This document shows, in pieces, positions 43,531-53,262 of a stretch of DNA of 64,000 nucleotides (the first letter of the stretch is position 1; every line of letters begins with the position of its first letter). The notes under the pieces were generated by a model, which ran no database searches, had not been told where the DNA came from, and saw nothing but the letters and a program-made list of their open reading frames with translations. The position numbers and the translations under genes are program-made. The DNA is from Empedobacter falsenii. Lineage in GTDB: Bacteria > Bacteroidota > Bacteroidia > Flavobacteriales > Weeksellaceae. The stretch covers positions 1,713,876 through 1,777,875 of the forward strand of contig NZ_CP040908.1 of assembly GCF_013488205.1 (NCBI RefSeq), in the 5' to 3' direction.

Positions 43531-45627
43531 TTGAAAACGGATCTTTTATTAATCACACCACCTTTTACGCAATTAAATACACCATATCCTGGAACAGTTT
43601 ATTTAAAAGGATTTCTAAACACACTTTCATATTCAACTTTTCAAGCTGATTTAGGTTTAGATGTCATCTTACAATTATTCTCAAGAAAAGGTTTAATTGA
43701 TTTATTTCAATTTATTCAAAATCAAGAAATTGAATTAGGTGATAATAGTAAAAGAATGGTGATGTTAAGCGATGAATATATCGCAACTATTGATCCTGTT
43801 ATTCGATTTCTACAAGGTAAAAATTCGACTTTAGCTGATTCTATTGTTCAAGATGGATATTTACCAGAAGCTTCTCGTTTTGCTGAGGTTGAAGATTTGG
43901 AATGGGCCTTTGGTTCGATGTCTTTTCAAGATAAAGCGAAGCATTTGGCAACTTTATATTTAGAAGATTTATCCGATTTAATTATTGAAGCGGTTGACGA
44001 AAATTTTGGTTTTTCTCGTTATGCTGAACGTTTGGGAAGATCAGCAAATTCTTTTGATGAATTGTATCAAGAATTAGCGAAAGATCCAACTTATATTGAT
44101 AAAATAACACTTTCGGAATTAGAGAAATTAATTCAGAAAACGAATCCAAAAATGATTGGTTTTTCGGTTCCTTTTCCTGGAAATTTATATTCGGCTTTCC
44201 GTTGTGCACAATATATTAAAGCAAATTATCCTGAAATTGTGGTGGATATGGGAGGTGGTTTTCCGAATACGGAATTACGTTCTTTAAGCGATCTACGAGT
44301 ATTTGAGTTTTTCGATTTTATTACATTAGATGATGGTGAAGCACCAACTGAACAATTGTTAAAATACATCAATCAAGAAGTTGAAATTTCTGATTTGAAA
44401 AGAACTTTTGCCCTTCAAAATCAACAAGTTTCTTATATCAACAATCAAACTGTTCGCGATTATAAATTTAGCGAAGTTGGAACGCCAGATTATACGGATA
44501 TCAAATTAGATCAATATATTTCTGTCATCGAAGTGGTTAATCCAATGCATCGTTTGTGGAGTGATGGACGTTGGAATAAGCTGACGATGGCGCATGGTTG
44601 TTATTGGGGAAAATGTACGTTTTGTGATATTTCGTTAGATTATATCAAAATTTATGAACCAATTGCAGCAAAACAAATTGTGGACAGAATGGAAGAGTTG
44701 ATTGAAAGAACTCAAAATACAGGTTTTCATTTTGTGGATGAAGCTGCTCCACCAGCATTAATGCGAGAAGTTGCGTTAGAAATTCTTCGAAGAAAATTGA
44801 CCGTAACGTGGTGGACAAATATAAGATTCGAGAAAAGTTTTACATACGATTTGTGTCGATTACTAAAAGCTTCGGGCTGTATTGCGGTTTCTGGAGGTTT
44901 GGAAGTGGCTTCGGATCGATTGTTAAAACTGATTGATAAAGGTGTAACGGTGGAACAAGTTGCCATTGTAAATCGCAATTTTACAGAAGCTGGAATTATG
45001 GTTCATGCGTATTTGATGTATGGTTTTCCAACGCAAACGAAGCAAGAAACTATTGATAGTTTGGAAATGGTTCGTCAAATGTTCGAATTGGGAATTCTTC
45101 AATCAGGATTTTGGCATCAATTTGCGATGACAGCACATAGTCCAGTTGGATTGAATCCAGAGAAATATCAAGTGATTAATCACAGTACTGAATTAGGAAC
45201 TTTTGCGAATAATGATATGATTCACGAAGAAAAATCAGGCTTAATTCATGATCAATTTTCGTATGGATTAAAGAAATCATTGTTTAACTATATGCACGGT
45301 GTTGGTTTTGAGTTGTCGCTGAATGAATGGTTTGATTTTAAAGTTCCGAGAACGTCAATTCAACCAAATTATATTGAAACAGTTTTAAATAATGAAACTT
45401 TCATAACGCATAAACCAACGCAAAAAGTAGTTTGGTTAGGAGGGAAGCCTCAAATAGAATTTGTTACGAAAACCAAAAAAGGGAAGACTTTTGAGAATAC
45501 TGTTTTACAATTTCATACCAAACAAGATTGTCTTGAAATTGTTGTGGACAAAGAGATTGGAGAATGGTTGGTTGATTTTGTACAACATCTAAAAGAAAGT
45601 CCAAAAGCAGTTTCGTACTACAAATGA
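43531..45627 (+). CDS. B12-binding-type radical SAM protein
   Basis: 698 residues with a TTG start; the sequence right after it (LLLITPPFTQLNTPYPGTVY) is the conserved beginning of the family. Residues 200-290 look like a B12-binding Rossmann fold (MIGFSVPFPGNLYSAFRCAQ, DMGGGFPNTELRS) without the DxHxxG base-off motif. The 4Fe-4S cluster motif is HGCYWGKCTFCD (Cys357, Cys362, Cys365), CX4CX2C in place of CX3CX2C. HFVDEAAPP and AYLMYGFPTQTKQETIDSLE are further SAM-barrel motifs. Substrate unknown. Confidence 0.85.
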   Translation: MKTDLLLITPPFTQLNTPYPGTVYLKGFLNTLSYSTFQADLGLDVILQLFSRKGLIDLFQFIQNQEIELGDNSKRMVMLSDEYIATIDPVIRFLQGKNSTLADSIVQDGYLPEASRFAEVEDLEWAFGSMSFQDKAKHLATLYLEDLSDLIIEAVDENFGFSRYAERLGRSANSFDELYQELAKDPTYIDKITLSELEKLIQKTNPKMIGFSVPFPGNLYSAFRCAQYIKANYPEIVVDMGGGFPNTELRSLSDLRVFEFFDFITLDDGEAPTEQLLKYINQEVEISDLKRTFALQNQQVSYINNQTVRDYKFSEVGTPDYTDIKLDQYISVIEVVNPMHRLWSDGRWNKLTMAHGCYWGKCTFCDISLDYIKIYEPIAAKQIVDRMEELIERTQNTGFHFVDEAAPPALMREVALEILRRKLTVTWWTNIRFEKSFTYDLCRLLKASGCIAVSGGLEVASDRLLKLIDKGVTVEQVAIVNRNFTEAGIMVHAYLMYGFPTQTKQETIDSLEMVRQMFELGILQSGFWHQFAMTAHSPVGLNPEKYQVINHSTELGTFANNDMIHEEKSGLIHDQFSYGLKKSLFNYMHGVGFELSLNEWFDFKVPRTSIQPNYIETVLNNETFITHKPTQKVVWLGGKPQIEFVTKTKKGKTFENTVLQFHTKQDCLEIVVDKEIGEWLVDFVQHLKESPKAVSYYK

Positions 45628-45725
45628 AACAAAGTTTTGAAGAAAAAATACAAACTGATTTTGAGATTTTTATCTATTCAAAACAAGCCGAAAAATTAAA
45701 AGAAACAGTTTTACTAATTGTATAA
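45624..45725 (+). CDS. 33-residue ORF coupled to the radical SAM gene
   Basis: ATGA overlap with the radical SAM stop. Sequence MKQSFEEKIQTDFEIFIYSK, then QAEKLKETVLLIV. It ends seven bases before a terminator stem, so it would be the last gene of the transcript. No homologue recognised. May be real or chance. Confidence 0.3.
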   Translation: MKQSFEEKIQTDFEIFIYSKQAEKLKETVLLIV

Positions 45726-45731
45726 ACATAA

Positions 45732-45761
45732 AAAAAACCTTGAATTATTCAAGGTTTTTTT
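45732..45761 (+). terminator. Intrinsic terminator
   Basis: AAAACCTTGAA-TTA-TTCAAGGTTTT, A run before and T run after. Confidence 0.85.
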
Positions 45762-45931
45762 GGTAAATATGAATTTGTATTAATTTTGATCAAATGATTT
45801 TAAAGAACCATATGTTTGTGTTTTTATACTTACAAATCTAATTTGCTAAATAACGTTATACAATCACTGAAAATAGGGAGTTTGTTTAATTTGTATTGTG
45901 CCTTAAAGTTGATAATATATTTAAAGTGTAT

Positions 45932-45962
45932 TTTGTACAATCAAAAAATGTTTCTATCTTTG
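45932..45962 (+). promoter_or_regulatory. Complete promoter of the hmgA transcript
   Basis: TTTG (45932-45935), 19 bases, TATCTTTG (45955-45962). Both boxes fit the Bacteroidota consensus. Start of transcription is expected near 45968, about 190 bases before hmgA. Confidence 0.75.
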
Positions 45963-45981
45963 AGATAACCACAGAAAAGAA

Positions 45982-46083
45982 ATGCAAAAAATTAAGGAAA
46001 ATATTAAACCTTTATTTGTTGGAATGAATAAGCAAACTTCTGCTTTACTTTCCAAAATTGTATTTGCTCAATATTCACACTAG
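45982..46083 (+). CDS. 33-residue leader ORF upstream of hmgA
   Basis: MQKIKENIKPLFVGMNKQTS, then ALLSKIVFAQYSH, ending at TAG 46081-46083. It lies some 14 bases after the predicted transcription start and 74 bases before hmgA. It could be a regulatory leader peptide. It is not rich in Tyr or Phe, so classic attenuation is not obvious. Together with the promoter and terminator it is all I see in 45628-46157. Confidence 0.35.
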   Translation: MQKIKENIKPLFVGMNKQTSALLSKIVFAQYSH

Positions 46084-46157
46084 AATATTGCAGATTATTT
46101 GTTGACGAATCTCGTCATCTATCTACCTTTTCATCAAAATAACAAACAAAATACGAT

Positions 46158-47315
46158 ATGCCACTTTATCATCATTTGGGAGAATTCCCACAAAAGCGAC
46201 ATACGGTATTCCGAAAACCAAATGGAGAATTATATGCAGAAGAATTAGTTTCTACGCATGGATTTTCGAGTACGTATTCCAATGTTTACCACTGTTATCC
46301 GCCAACTTTGGTAAAAGCGATTAGCGAACCTTATTCGGTAGAACCTAAGATTGCTCGCGCAAAACATTTAAAACATACATCTTTAAAAGGTTTCAAAGTA
46401 AAACCAACGAAAGATTATTTAGAATCTCGTGTGCCAGTTTTGGTTAACAATGATTTGCATATTTCATTGGCTGCGCCACAAGAATCAATGACTGATTATT
46501 TCTATAAAAATTCGATGGCGGATGAAGTAATTTTTATACACGAAGGTTCTGGAGTTCTGAAAACTGGTTATGGACAAATTGAATTTGAATATGGAGATTA
46601 TTTAGTGATTCCACGCGGAATCATTTATCAGCTTCATTTTAATGATTCTAATAACCGATTGTTTATTACAGAATCATTTAGTCCAGTTGAAACACCTCGT
46701 CGTTATCGCAATCATTTTGGTCAATTAATGGAACATTCGCCTTTTTGTGAGCGCGATATTAAACGTCCTCAAAATCTTGAAACCAATGATGAACACGGAG
46801 ATTTCAAGATTATGATCAAAAAAGAAGGATTAATTTATCCATATGTTTATGGAACCCATCCTTTTGATTTTGTAGGTTGGGATGGTTATCATTATCCATG
46901 GGCTTTTTCTATTCATAATTTCGAGCCAATTACAGGACGTATTCATCAACCGCCACCTGTTCATCAAACTTTCGAAGGTGCAGGTTTTGTAATTTGTAGT
47001 TTTGTTCCACGTCTTTTTGATTATCATCCGAATGCGATTCCAGCGCCTTATAATCACAGTAACGTAGACTCTGATGAGATTTTATATTATGTGGATGGAG
47101 ATTTTATGTCTAGAAAATCGGTTGAGAAAGGGCAAATTACATTACATCCAGCTGGGATTCCACATGGACCACATCCTGGAACAGTTGAAAAATCAATTGG
47201 AGCGAAAGAAACACACGAATTAGCAGTGATGATTGATCCTTTTCGTCCATTGATGTTAACTGAACAAGCGTTAGAAATAGAAGATCCAGATTATTATAAA
47301 TCTTGGCTTTATTAA
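46158..47315 (+). CDS. hmgA: Homogentisate 1,2-dioxygenase
   Basis: 385 residues, the short bacterial form. N-terminal YHHLGEFPQKRHTVFRKPNG. Cupin core with FIHEGSGVLKTGYG, GDYLVIPRGIIYQLHF and NRLFITESFSPVETPRRYRN. The catalytic cupin has APYNHSNVDSDEILYYVDGD (His, Glu) and LHPAGIPHGPHPG (His). Opens the ring of homogentisate to maleylacetoacetate in tyrosine breakdown. First gene of the aromatic island; hppD follows. Confidence 0.93.
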   Translation: MPLYHHLGEFPQKRHTVFRKPNGELYAEELVSTHGFSSTYSNVYHCYPPTLVKAISEPYSVEPKIARAKHLKHTSLKGFKVKPTKDYLESRVPVLVNNDLHISLAAPQESMTDYFYKNSMADEVIFIHEGSGVLKTGYGQIEFEYGDYLVIPRGIIYQLHFNDSNNRLFITESFSPVETPRRYRNHFGQLMEHSPFCERDIKRPQNLETNDEHGDFKIMIKKEGLIYPYVYGTHPFDFVGWDGYHYPWAFSIHNFEPITGRIHQPPPVHQTFEGAGFVICSFVPRLFDYHPNAIPAPYNHSNVDSDEILYYVDGDFMSRKSVEKGQITLHPAGIPHGPHPGTVEKSIGAKETHELAVMIDPFRPLMLTEQALEIEDPDYYKSWLY

Positions 47316-47329
47316 GAGATTTTAATTTT

Positions 47330-47398
<69 letters not shown>

Positions 47399-47539
47399 AG
47401 ACAGGATTTAATAAAAGTCATTATGAACTTGATTCAAAATCAAATATTTTAAATAAATAGAAGCTGAATAAATCATATACAGTAAAACTTAATACATTTT
47501 ACTTTTTACATAATACATAAAAATAAAAACACAATAAAA

Positions 47540-48670
47540 ATGAGTACACAAACATTTGCAGAAAAAATAGCATTAGCACAAGATTTTCTTCCAATTAATG
47601 GAACAGATTATATCGAGTTTTATGTTGGTAATGCAAAACAATCTGCACATTATTACAAAACAGCTTTCGGATTTCAGGAAGTTGCGTATGCAGGGCCAGA
47701 AACAGGAGTGAGAGATAGAGCTTCTTATGTTTTACAACAAGGGAAGATTCGTTTGGTATTAACTTCTGGTTTAAAATCAGATTCTCCAATTTGTCAACAT
47801 GCAATGAAACATGGCGATGGGGTTAAAATTTTGGCACTTTGGGTGGATGATGCATACGATGCTTTTGAACAAACAACGAAACGTGGAGGAAAACCGTATA
47901 TGGAGCCAACTACGATTACAGATGAGTTTGGTGAAGTAAAAATGTCTGGAATTTATACATATGGTGAAACGATTCATATGTTTATTGAGCGTAAAAATTA
48001 TGAAGGTCCTTTTATGCCCGGTTATGTGAAATCTGAATCAACATATCAACCAACAGATTGTGGTTTATTGTATGTGGATCATTGCGTTGGTAATGTAGGT
48101 TGGAATCGCATGAACGAGGCAGTTGCTTGGTATCAAGATGTAATGGGATTTGTAAATATTTTATCATTTGATGACAAACAAATCAATACAGAATATTCAG
48201 CATTAATGTCGAAAGTGATGAGTAACGGAAATGGTTATTCAAAATTCCCTATTAATGAGCCTGCAGAAGGTCAAAAGAAATCTCAAGTTGAAGAATATTT
48301 AGATTTTTACGAAGGAGAAGGTGTGCAGCATATTGCAGTTGCAACTAAGGATATTGTAAAAACTGTTACAGAGCTTAAATCTCGCGGAGTTGAGTTTTTA
48401 TCTGCGCCACCAGAGGCTTATTACGATATGATTCCAGAACGTGTGGGTGAAATTGATGAGGATATCAAGAAGTTACAAGATTTAGGAATTTTGGTTGATT
48501 GTGATGAAGAAGGTTATTTGTTACAAATTTTTACAAAACCAGTCGAAGATCGTCCAACATTATTCTACGAAATTATCGAGCGTCATGGAGCGCAATCGTT
48601 TGGAGCAGGAAATTTCAAAGCATTGTTTGAAGCCTTAGAAAGAGAACAAGAACGTCGAGGAAATTTATAA
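47540..48670 (+). CDS. hppD: 4-Hydroxyphenylpyruvate dioxygenase
   Basis: 376 residues, two vicinal-oxygen-chelate domains. N-terminal domain NGTDYIEFYVGNAKQSAHYY. Catalytic domain ligands: VDHCVGNVG (His), GVQHIAVATKD (His) and GYLLQIFTKPVEDRPTLFYE (Glu, then the C-terminal helix FGAGNFKALFEALEREQ). Converts 4-hydroxyphenylpyruvate to homogentisate, the substrate of the upstream hmgA. Confidence 0.95.
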   Translation: MSTQTFAEKIALAQDFLPINGTDYIEFYVGNAKQSAHYYKTAFGFQEVAYAGPETGVRDRASYVLQQGKIRLVLTSGLKSDSPICQHAMKHGDGVKILALWVDDAYDAFEQTTKRGGKPYMEPTTITDEFGEVKMSGIYTYGETIHMFIERKNYEGPFMPGYVKSESTYQPTDCGLLYVDHCVGNVGWNRMNEAVAWYQDVMGFVNILSFDDKQINTEYSALMSKVMSNGNGYSKFPINEPAEGQKKSQVEEYLDFYEGEGVQHIAVATKDIVKTVTELKSRGVEFLSAPPEAYYDMIPERVGEIDEDIKKLQDLGILVDCDEEGYLLQIFTKPVEDRPTLFYEIIERHGAQSFGAGNFKALFEALEREQERRGNL

Positions 48671-48682
48671 ATAGATATTTTT

Positions 48683-48715
48683 AAAAGCCATTGGATTATT
48701 TCTAATGGCTTTTTT
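48683..48715 (+). terminator. Intrinsic terminator of hppD
   Basis: AAAAGCCATT / AATGGCTTTT with an 11-base loop and T tail. Confidence 0.8.
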
Positions 48716-48754
48716 CTTAATCAAATCTTAAGTTTTGCGTAAGCAGGTTTCAAA

Positions 48755-48762
48755 TACATTTG
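48755..48762 (+). promoter_or_regulatory. -7 box of the PAP2 gene
   Basis: TACATTTG (TAnnTTTG), nine bases before ATG 48772. A TTTG at 48734-48737 gives a 17-base spacing, slightly short. Confidence 0.5.
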
Positions 48763-48771
48763 TTCAATAAA

Positions 48772-49602
48772 ATGAATGTGAAAATGAACCAAATTAAAAC
48801 AAAAACGATACTAATGAATTGTGTATTACTTTCAATATTTTCGATAAAAGGAAATGCACAAGATACAATTCAGCAAACTAAAACGGATTCAATTCAACTT
48901 GATTCTATTCCAAAGCAAACATTTAATCCAGAAGATAAAGTTTATCATTTTAACGCCAAAAAGTTGATTATTCCTGCGACTTTAATTACATATGGAAGTT
49001 TGAGTTTGGCAATTCCAGCGTTGGATAATTTGAATAAATCTACTCAAAATGAAATTTTAGAAGATAAAACAAAAGGAAATAAATTTGATAATTATACACA
49101 ATATTTACCTGCTGCAGCGGTCTATGGATTGAACTTAGCTGGCGTTCAAGGGAAACATAATTTACGAGATCGGACAATAATTTTTGCAACTTCTCAAATC
49201 ATTAATACAGGTTTGGTGATGGGATTAAAGCACACTGTACAAGAAGAAAGACCCGATGGTACAAACAATCTTTCTTTTCCCTCTGGACATACGGCAAATG
49301 CGTTTTCTACGGCTCAATTTATGTTTCGAGAATATCAAGATTCTAATTTTTGGTTGAGTTTAGCTGGATTTCCTTTGGCTGCTTTTACGGGTGTTTATCG
49401 TGTTATCAACAATCGTCATTGGGTTGGAGATGTTGTTGCTGGAGCGGGAATAGGAATTTTATCGACGGAATTGGCGTATTGGTTATTTCCTACGATTAAC
49501 AATTGGTTTTCTCCAAAAAATAAAGAATCTAAAGTCGCAACAATGGTTTTTCCTGTTTATCAAAATAATCAAGCGGGAATTGGTTTGGTGATGAGATTTT
49601 AG
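48772..49602 (+). CDS. Exported PAP2-family phosphatase
   Basis: 276 residues from ATG 48772; an ATG at 48784 would also leave an N-terminal signal-like segment ending KGNAQ. Phosphatase motifs of the PAP2/lipid phosphatase family: KHTVQEERPDG (KX6RP), FPSGHTANAF (PSGH) and RVINNRHWVGDVVAGAG (SRX5HX3D-like). Dephosphorylates a lipid or undecaprenyl pyrophosphate at the envelope. Own promoter and separated from hppD by a terminator. Confidence 0.88.
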   Translation: MNVKMNQIKTKTILMNCVLLSIFSIKGNAQDTIQQTKTDSIQLDSIPKQTFNPEDKVYHFNAKKLIIPATLITYGSLSLAIPALDNLNKSTQNEILEDKTKGNKFDNYTQYLPAAAVYGLNLAGVQGKHNLRDRTIIFATSQIINTGLVMGLKHTVQEERPDGTNNLSFPSGHTANAFSTAQFMFREYQDSNFWLSLAGFPLAAFTGVYRVINNRHWVGDVVAGAGIGILSTELAYWLFPTINNWFSPKNKESKVATMVFPVYQNNQAGIGLVMRF

Positions 49603-49802
49603 TTATTTATAACCATATTTCGACCTTTTAAATAATATAAAATAGAACCTAAATACGGAATTAATACTACAACAAAAATCCATAGAAATTTTGTTTTTAA
49701 ATTTCTAAACTGATGTGTAATAATATGTATTAAACACATTATTGGTAAAAAGGCCATTGTTAATGCAAAAAGAAACCATATCCCAACAAAAATATCTTCC
49801 AT
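49599..49802 (-). CDS. Small PLDc_N-like membrane protein
   Basis: 67 residues, two helices (about 4-27 and 37-57). KFLWIFVVVLIPYLGSILYY, then LKGR, is the typical phospholipase D N-terminal (PLDNc) motif found as stand-alone proteins. Convergent with the PAP2 gene (4-base overlap). Confidence 0.75.
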   Translation of the reverse strand: MEDIFVGIWFLFALTMAFLPIMCLIHIITHQFRNLKTKFLWIFVVVLIPYLGSILYYLKGRNMVINN

Positions 49803-49820
49803 TGTTTAATTAATTTGCAT

Positions 49821-49858
49821 AAAACTAATGAATATTTCAACTAACATTCATTAGTTTT
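49821..49858. promoter_or_regulatory. Candidate TetR (PaaR-like) operator before the E2/E1 operon
   Basis: Outer inverted repeat AAAACTAATGAAT / ATTCATTAGTTTT (49821-49833, 49846-49858). Within it ACTAACATTCATTAGT (49840-49855) matches the palindrome before paaK at 13 of 16 positions. A weak -7 box (TATCTTCA, 49872) follows at a similar distance. Confidence 0.5.
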
Positions 49859-49904
49859 TATAAAAAATCATTATCTTCAACGCTCAAAACTGCAAACAAA
49901 TAAA

Positions 49905-51164
49905 ATGAAGAATATAGAACTAACGATTCCAAAATTGGGAGAAAGTGTTGAGTCTGTACAATTGGTTCGTTTTACAAAAAACATTGGTGATTTCATTCAA
50001 GAGGATGAAGTAATTGCCGAAGTTTCGACGGATAAAGTAGATTCTGATGTGCCTTCTACAATTACTGGAAAGATTATTGAGTTTAGATTTAATGAAGGAG
50101 ATGAAATAAAAATCGGAGAAGTTTTCGCTTTAATTGAGCCTTCAGAAAATCAACAACAATCAGCTCAAAAAACTGAAAATGTTGAAGAAAAAAAGATTGA
50201 GACTGTTACAACTTCACAAACTATAAATTCAATCGATACAAATCAATTTTTATCACCTTTGGTAAAAAGTATCATGCAAAAAGAAAATCTTCAATCATCT
50301 GATATTTTACAAATAAAAGGTTCTGGTCGTGATGGGAGAATTTCGAAGAATGATGTATTGAATTATATCCAAAATAAACTATTTACATCTAATAATTCAA
50401 GCAATACTTTAATTGAGAATAATGTAGTTTCAAGCTCTTCTTTTGGAGCGAAAGATGAAATCATTGAGATGGATAAAATGCGTCAATTGATTTCGAAACA
50501 CATGAAAAAGAGTAAACAAACTTCGCCTCATGTGACGGCTTATGTAGAACCTGATGTTACTAATTTTGTGAAATGGCGCGAAGAAAATAAGGCTGCTTTT
50601 GAAGCAAAATATAAACAAAAATTAACGTTTACGCCGTTAATTGTAGATTGTGTTGTTCGTGCAATAAAAAATTTTCCAATGGTTAATGTATCGGTTGATG
50701 AAACTGAGACTAAAATCATCAAACACAATGAGATAAATATTGGAATTGCAACTGCTTTGCCAAGTAATAATTTGATTGTTCCTGTTATTCATCAAGCTAA
50801 TGAATTGAATTTAGAAGGTTTAGCAAAAGCTGTAAATTCTATTGTAGATAAAGCGAGAAACAACAAACTTTCGCCAGATGATGTTCGTGGAGGAACGTTC
50901 ACAATAAGTAACGTGGGAACTTTTGGTAATTTAATGGGAACGCCAATCATCAATCAACCAGAAGTGGCAATTTTAGCGACTGGTGTGATCAAGAAAAAAC
51001 CTGCGGTTTTGGAAACTGAATTTGGAGATATTATCGTGGCAAGACAATTTATGTATTTGTCACTTTCGTTTGATCATCGTGTGATAGACGGATCTTTGGG
51101 AGGCGTTTTCTTGAAACGAATTTCAGATTATATGGAGAATTGGGATGTTAACACGCAAATTTAA
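49905..51164 (+). CDS. 2-Oxoacid dehydrogenase E2 (dihydrolipoyl acyltransferase)
   Basis: 419 residues. One lipoyl domain (1-77) with the lipoylated Lys44 in STDKVDSDVPS, a peripheral-subunit-binding domain (SPLVKSIMQKENLQSSDILQ, GSGRDGRISKNDVL) and a catalytic core ending in LSLSFDHRVIDGSLGG (His, Asp). Typical of branched-chain complexes, but acyl specificity cannot be read from sequence. The fused E1 gene begins five bases after it. Confidence 0.9.
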   Translation: MKNIELTIPKLGESVESVQLVRFTKNIGDFIQEDEVIAEVSTDKVDSDVPSTITGKIIEFRFNEGDEIKIGEVFALIEPSENQQQSAQKTENVEEKKIETVTTSQTINSIDTNQFLSPLVKSIMQKENLQSSDILQIKGSGRDGRISKNDVLNYIQNKLFTSNNSSNTLIENNVVSSSSFGAKDEIIEMDKMRQLISKHMKKSKQTSPHVTAYVEPDVTNFVKWREENKAAFEAKYKQKLTFTPLIVDCVVRAIKNFPMVNVSVDETETKIIKHNEINIGIATALPSNNLIVPVIHQANELNLEGLAKAVNSIVDKARNNKLSPDDVRGGTFTISNVGTFGNLMGTPIINQPEVAILATGVIKKKPAVLETEFGDIIVARQFMYLSLSFDHRVIDGSLGGVFLKRISDYMENWDVNTQI

Positions 51165-51169
51165 TCAGA

Positions 51170-53224
51170 ATGGAAACCATATTATCAACAACAATATTAC
51201 TTAAAAAAGCATACGAATTATTGGTTACTGCAAAATCTTTAACCGAATTATACGAAGAAAATAAAGCTGTAACAAGCAAATATGTACACGCAACTGCGCG
51301 TGGACACGAAGCAATTCAAATTGCAACAGGATTACAATTATTACCACAAGATTACTTAAGTGCATATTACCGAGACGATGCAATGTTATTATCAATAGGA
51401 ATAACACCTTATGAATTGATGTTGCAATTATTGGCAAAACGTGATGATATTTTTTCTGGAGGAAGAACGTATTATTCTCATCCTAGTTTGCGTCGTGATA
51501 ATATGCCAAAAATTCCGCATCAAAGTAGTGCAACTGGAATGCAAGCGATTCCAACAACAGGAATTGCGATGGGAATGCAATACAAAGAGTTAGAAGGTCT
51601 TTGTGACGAAAAAGTAAAACCAATTTCGGTTTGTTCGTTAGGAGATGCGTCTTGTACAGAAGGCGAAGTGGCAGAAGCTTTCCAAATGGCAGCTTTGAAA
51701 CAATTACCAATTTTATATTTGGTTCAAGATAATGAATGGGATATTTCGGCATCGGCAGATGAAATTCGTGCGCAGGATATTTCTCATTATGCGAAAGGTT
51801 TCAATGGTTTGGAAGTTTTTGTGGTTGATGGAACAGATTTCTTGGCTTCTTATGAAACGGTTCAACGTGCAATTGAAATTATTCGTACAGAACGTCGTCC
51901 GATTTTAGTTCATGCAAAAGTTCCTTTATTGAATCATCATACATCTGGCGTTCGTAAAGAATGGTACAGAGATGATTTGGAGGAAGCACAATCTCGTGAT
52001 CCTTATGATAAATTAAAAAATACGTTATTAAATGAAGGTTTCGATGAAAATGATTTAATCGAAATTGAGAATAAGATAAGAGAACAAGTACAGACTGAAT
52101 ATCAAGAAGCCTTAAAAGCAGAAGATCCTCGTCCTGAAGATTTATATACGCATGTTTTTGCGTCAACACCGATTACAGAAGAAAAAGGAAATCGTTCTCC
52201 AGAAGGAAAAGAAAAAACAGTAATGGTAGATTCTGCATTGTTTGCGATTCGTGAATTAATGGCAGAGCATCCAGAAGCTTTATTATATGGACAAGATGTT
52301 GGGTTGCGTTTAGGTGGAGTTTTTCGTGAAGCGGCAACTTTAGCAAAACAATATGGTAAAAATCGTGTATTTAACACACCAATTCAAGAAGCGTTTATAA
52401 TTGGATCTACAGTTGGAATGTCTGCAGCTGGCTTAAAACCAATTGTTGAGGTGCAATTTGCAGATTATATTTGGCCAGGTCTTAATCAATTGTTTACAGA
52501 AGTGGCGCGTTCTAATTATTTATCAAACGGTAAATGGCCAGTTTCGATGATTTTACGTGTACCAATTGGTGCGTACGGAAGCGGAGGTCCTTATCATTCA
52601 AGTTCAGTAGAAAGTGTTTTGACGAATATCAAAGGAATTAAAATTGCATATCCATCTACTGGAGCGGATTTGAAAGGCTTGATGAAAGCAGCATATTATG
52701 ATCCAAATCCTGTGGTAATGTTAGAACACAAAGGGTTGTATTGGAGTAAAATAAAAGGAACAGAAGATGCGGCGACTGTTGAGCCAGACGAAGATTATGT
52801 ATTGCCTTTTGGTAAAGCACGTGAAGTTTTAACAGCTGAATCTTCTCAAAATCATAATTCTGTTTCAATTATTACATACGGAATGGGAGTGTATTGGGCG
52901 AAACAAGCGGCAAAAGATTTTCCTAATCAAGTCGAAATTATTGATTTAAGAACTTTAGTTCCGTTAGACGAGGAGTCAATCTTTAATAGTGTAAAAAAAC
53001 ACAATCGTTGTATTGTTTTGACAGAAGAAGCGAAGCAAAACTCTTTTGCACAGAGCATTGCAGGCTTAATTAATGAAGAATGTTTTGAGTACTTAGATGC
53101 TCCAATTCGTGTGTTAGGAGCACAAGATATGCCAGCAATTCCATTAAATTCCACTTTAGAAGCAGAAATGTTACCAAATGCTGAAAAATTAAAAACATTG
53201 ATTAATAGTATTTTATCCTATTAA
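51170..53224 (+). CDS. 2-Oxoacid dehydrogenase E1, alpha and beta fused
   Basis: 684 residues. The alpha half (1-330) has the thiamine diphosphate motif SLGDASCTEGEVAEAFQMAA ... QDNEW and the loop LLNHHTSGVRKEWYRDD. The beta half (about 350-684) contains LYGQDVGLRLGGVFREA, VEVQFADYIWPGLNQLF and GSGGPYHSSSVES. This fusion is usual for Bacteroidota branched-chain-type dehydrogenases. Works with the E2 upstream and lpd-encoded E3 to give acyl-CoA from 2-oxoacids. Confidence 0.9.
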   Translation: METILSTTILLKKAYELLVTAKSLTELYEENKAVTSKYVHATARGHEAIQIATGLQLLPQDYLSAYYRDDAMLLSIGITPYELMLQLLAKRDDIFSGGRTYYSHPSLRRDNMPKIPHQSSATGMQAIPTTGIAMGMQYKELEGLCDEKVKPISVCSLGDASCTEGEVAEAFQMAALKQLPILYLVQDNEWDISASADEIRAQDISHYAKGFNGLEVFVVDGTDFLASYETVQRAIEIIRTERRPILVHAKVPLLNHHTSGVRKEWYRDDLEEAQSRDPYDKLKNTLLNEGFDENDLIEIENKIREQVQTEYQEALKAEDPRPEDLYTHVFASTPITEEKGNRSPEGKEKTVMVDSALFAIRELMAEHPEALLYGQDVGLRLGGVFREAATLAKQYGKNRVFNTPIQEAFIIGSTVGMSAAGLKPIVEVQFADYIWPGLNQLFTEVARSNYLSNGKWPVSMILRVPIGAYGSGGPYHSSSVESVLTNIKGIKIAYPSTGADLKGLMKAAYYDPNPVVMLEHKGLYWSKIKGTEDAATVEPDEDYVLPFGKAREVLTAESSQNHNSVSIITYGMGVYWAKQAAKDFPNQVEIIDLRTLVPLDEESIFNSVKKHNRCIVLTEEAKQNSFAQSIAGLINEECFEYLDAPIRVLGAQDMPAIPLNSTLEAEMLPNAEKLKTLINSILSY

Positions 53225-53262
53225 AAAGGCAATAATTAATAATAATTGTATTTTTTACACTA

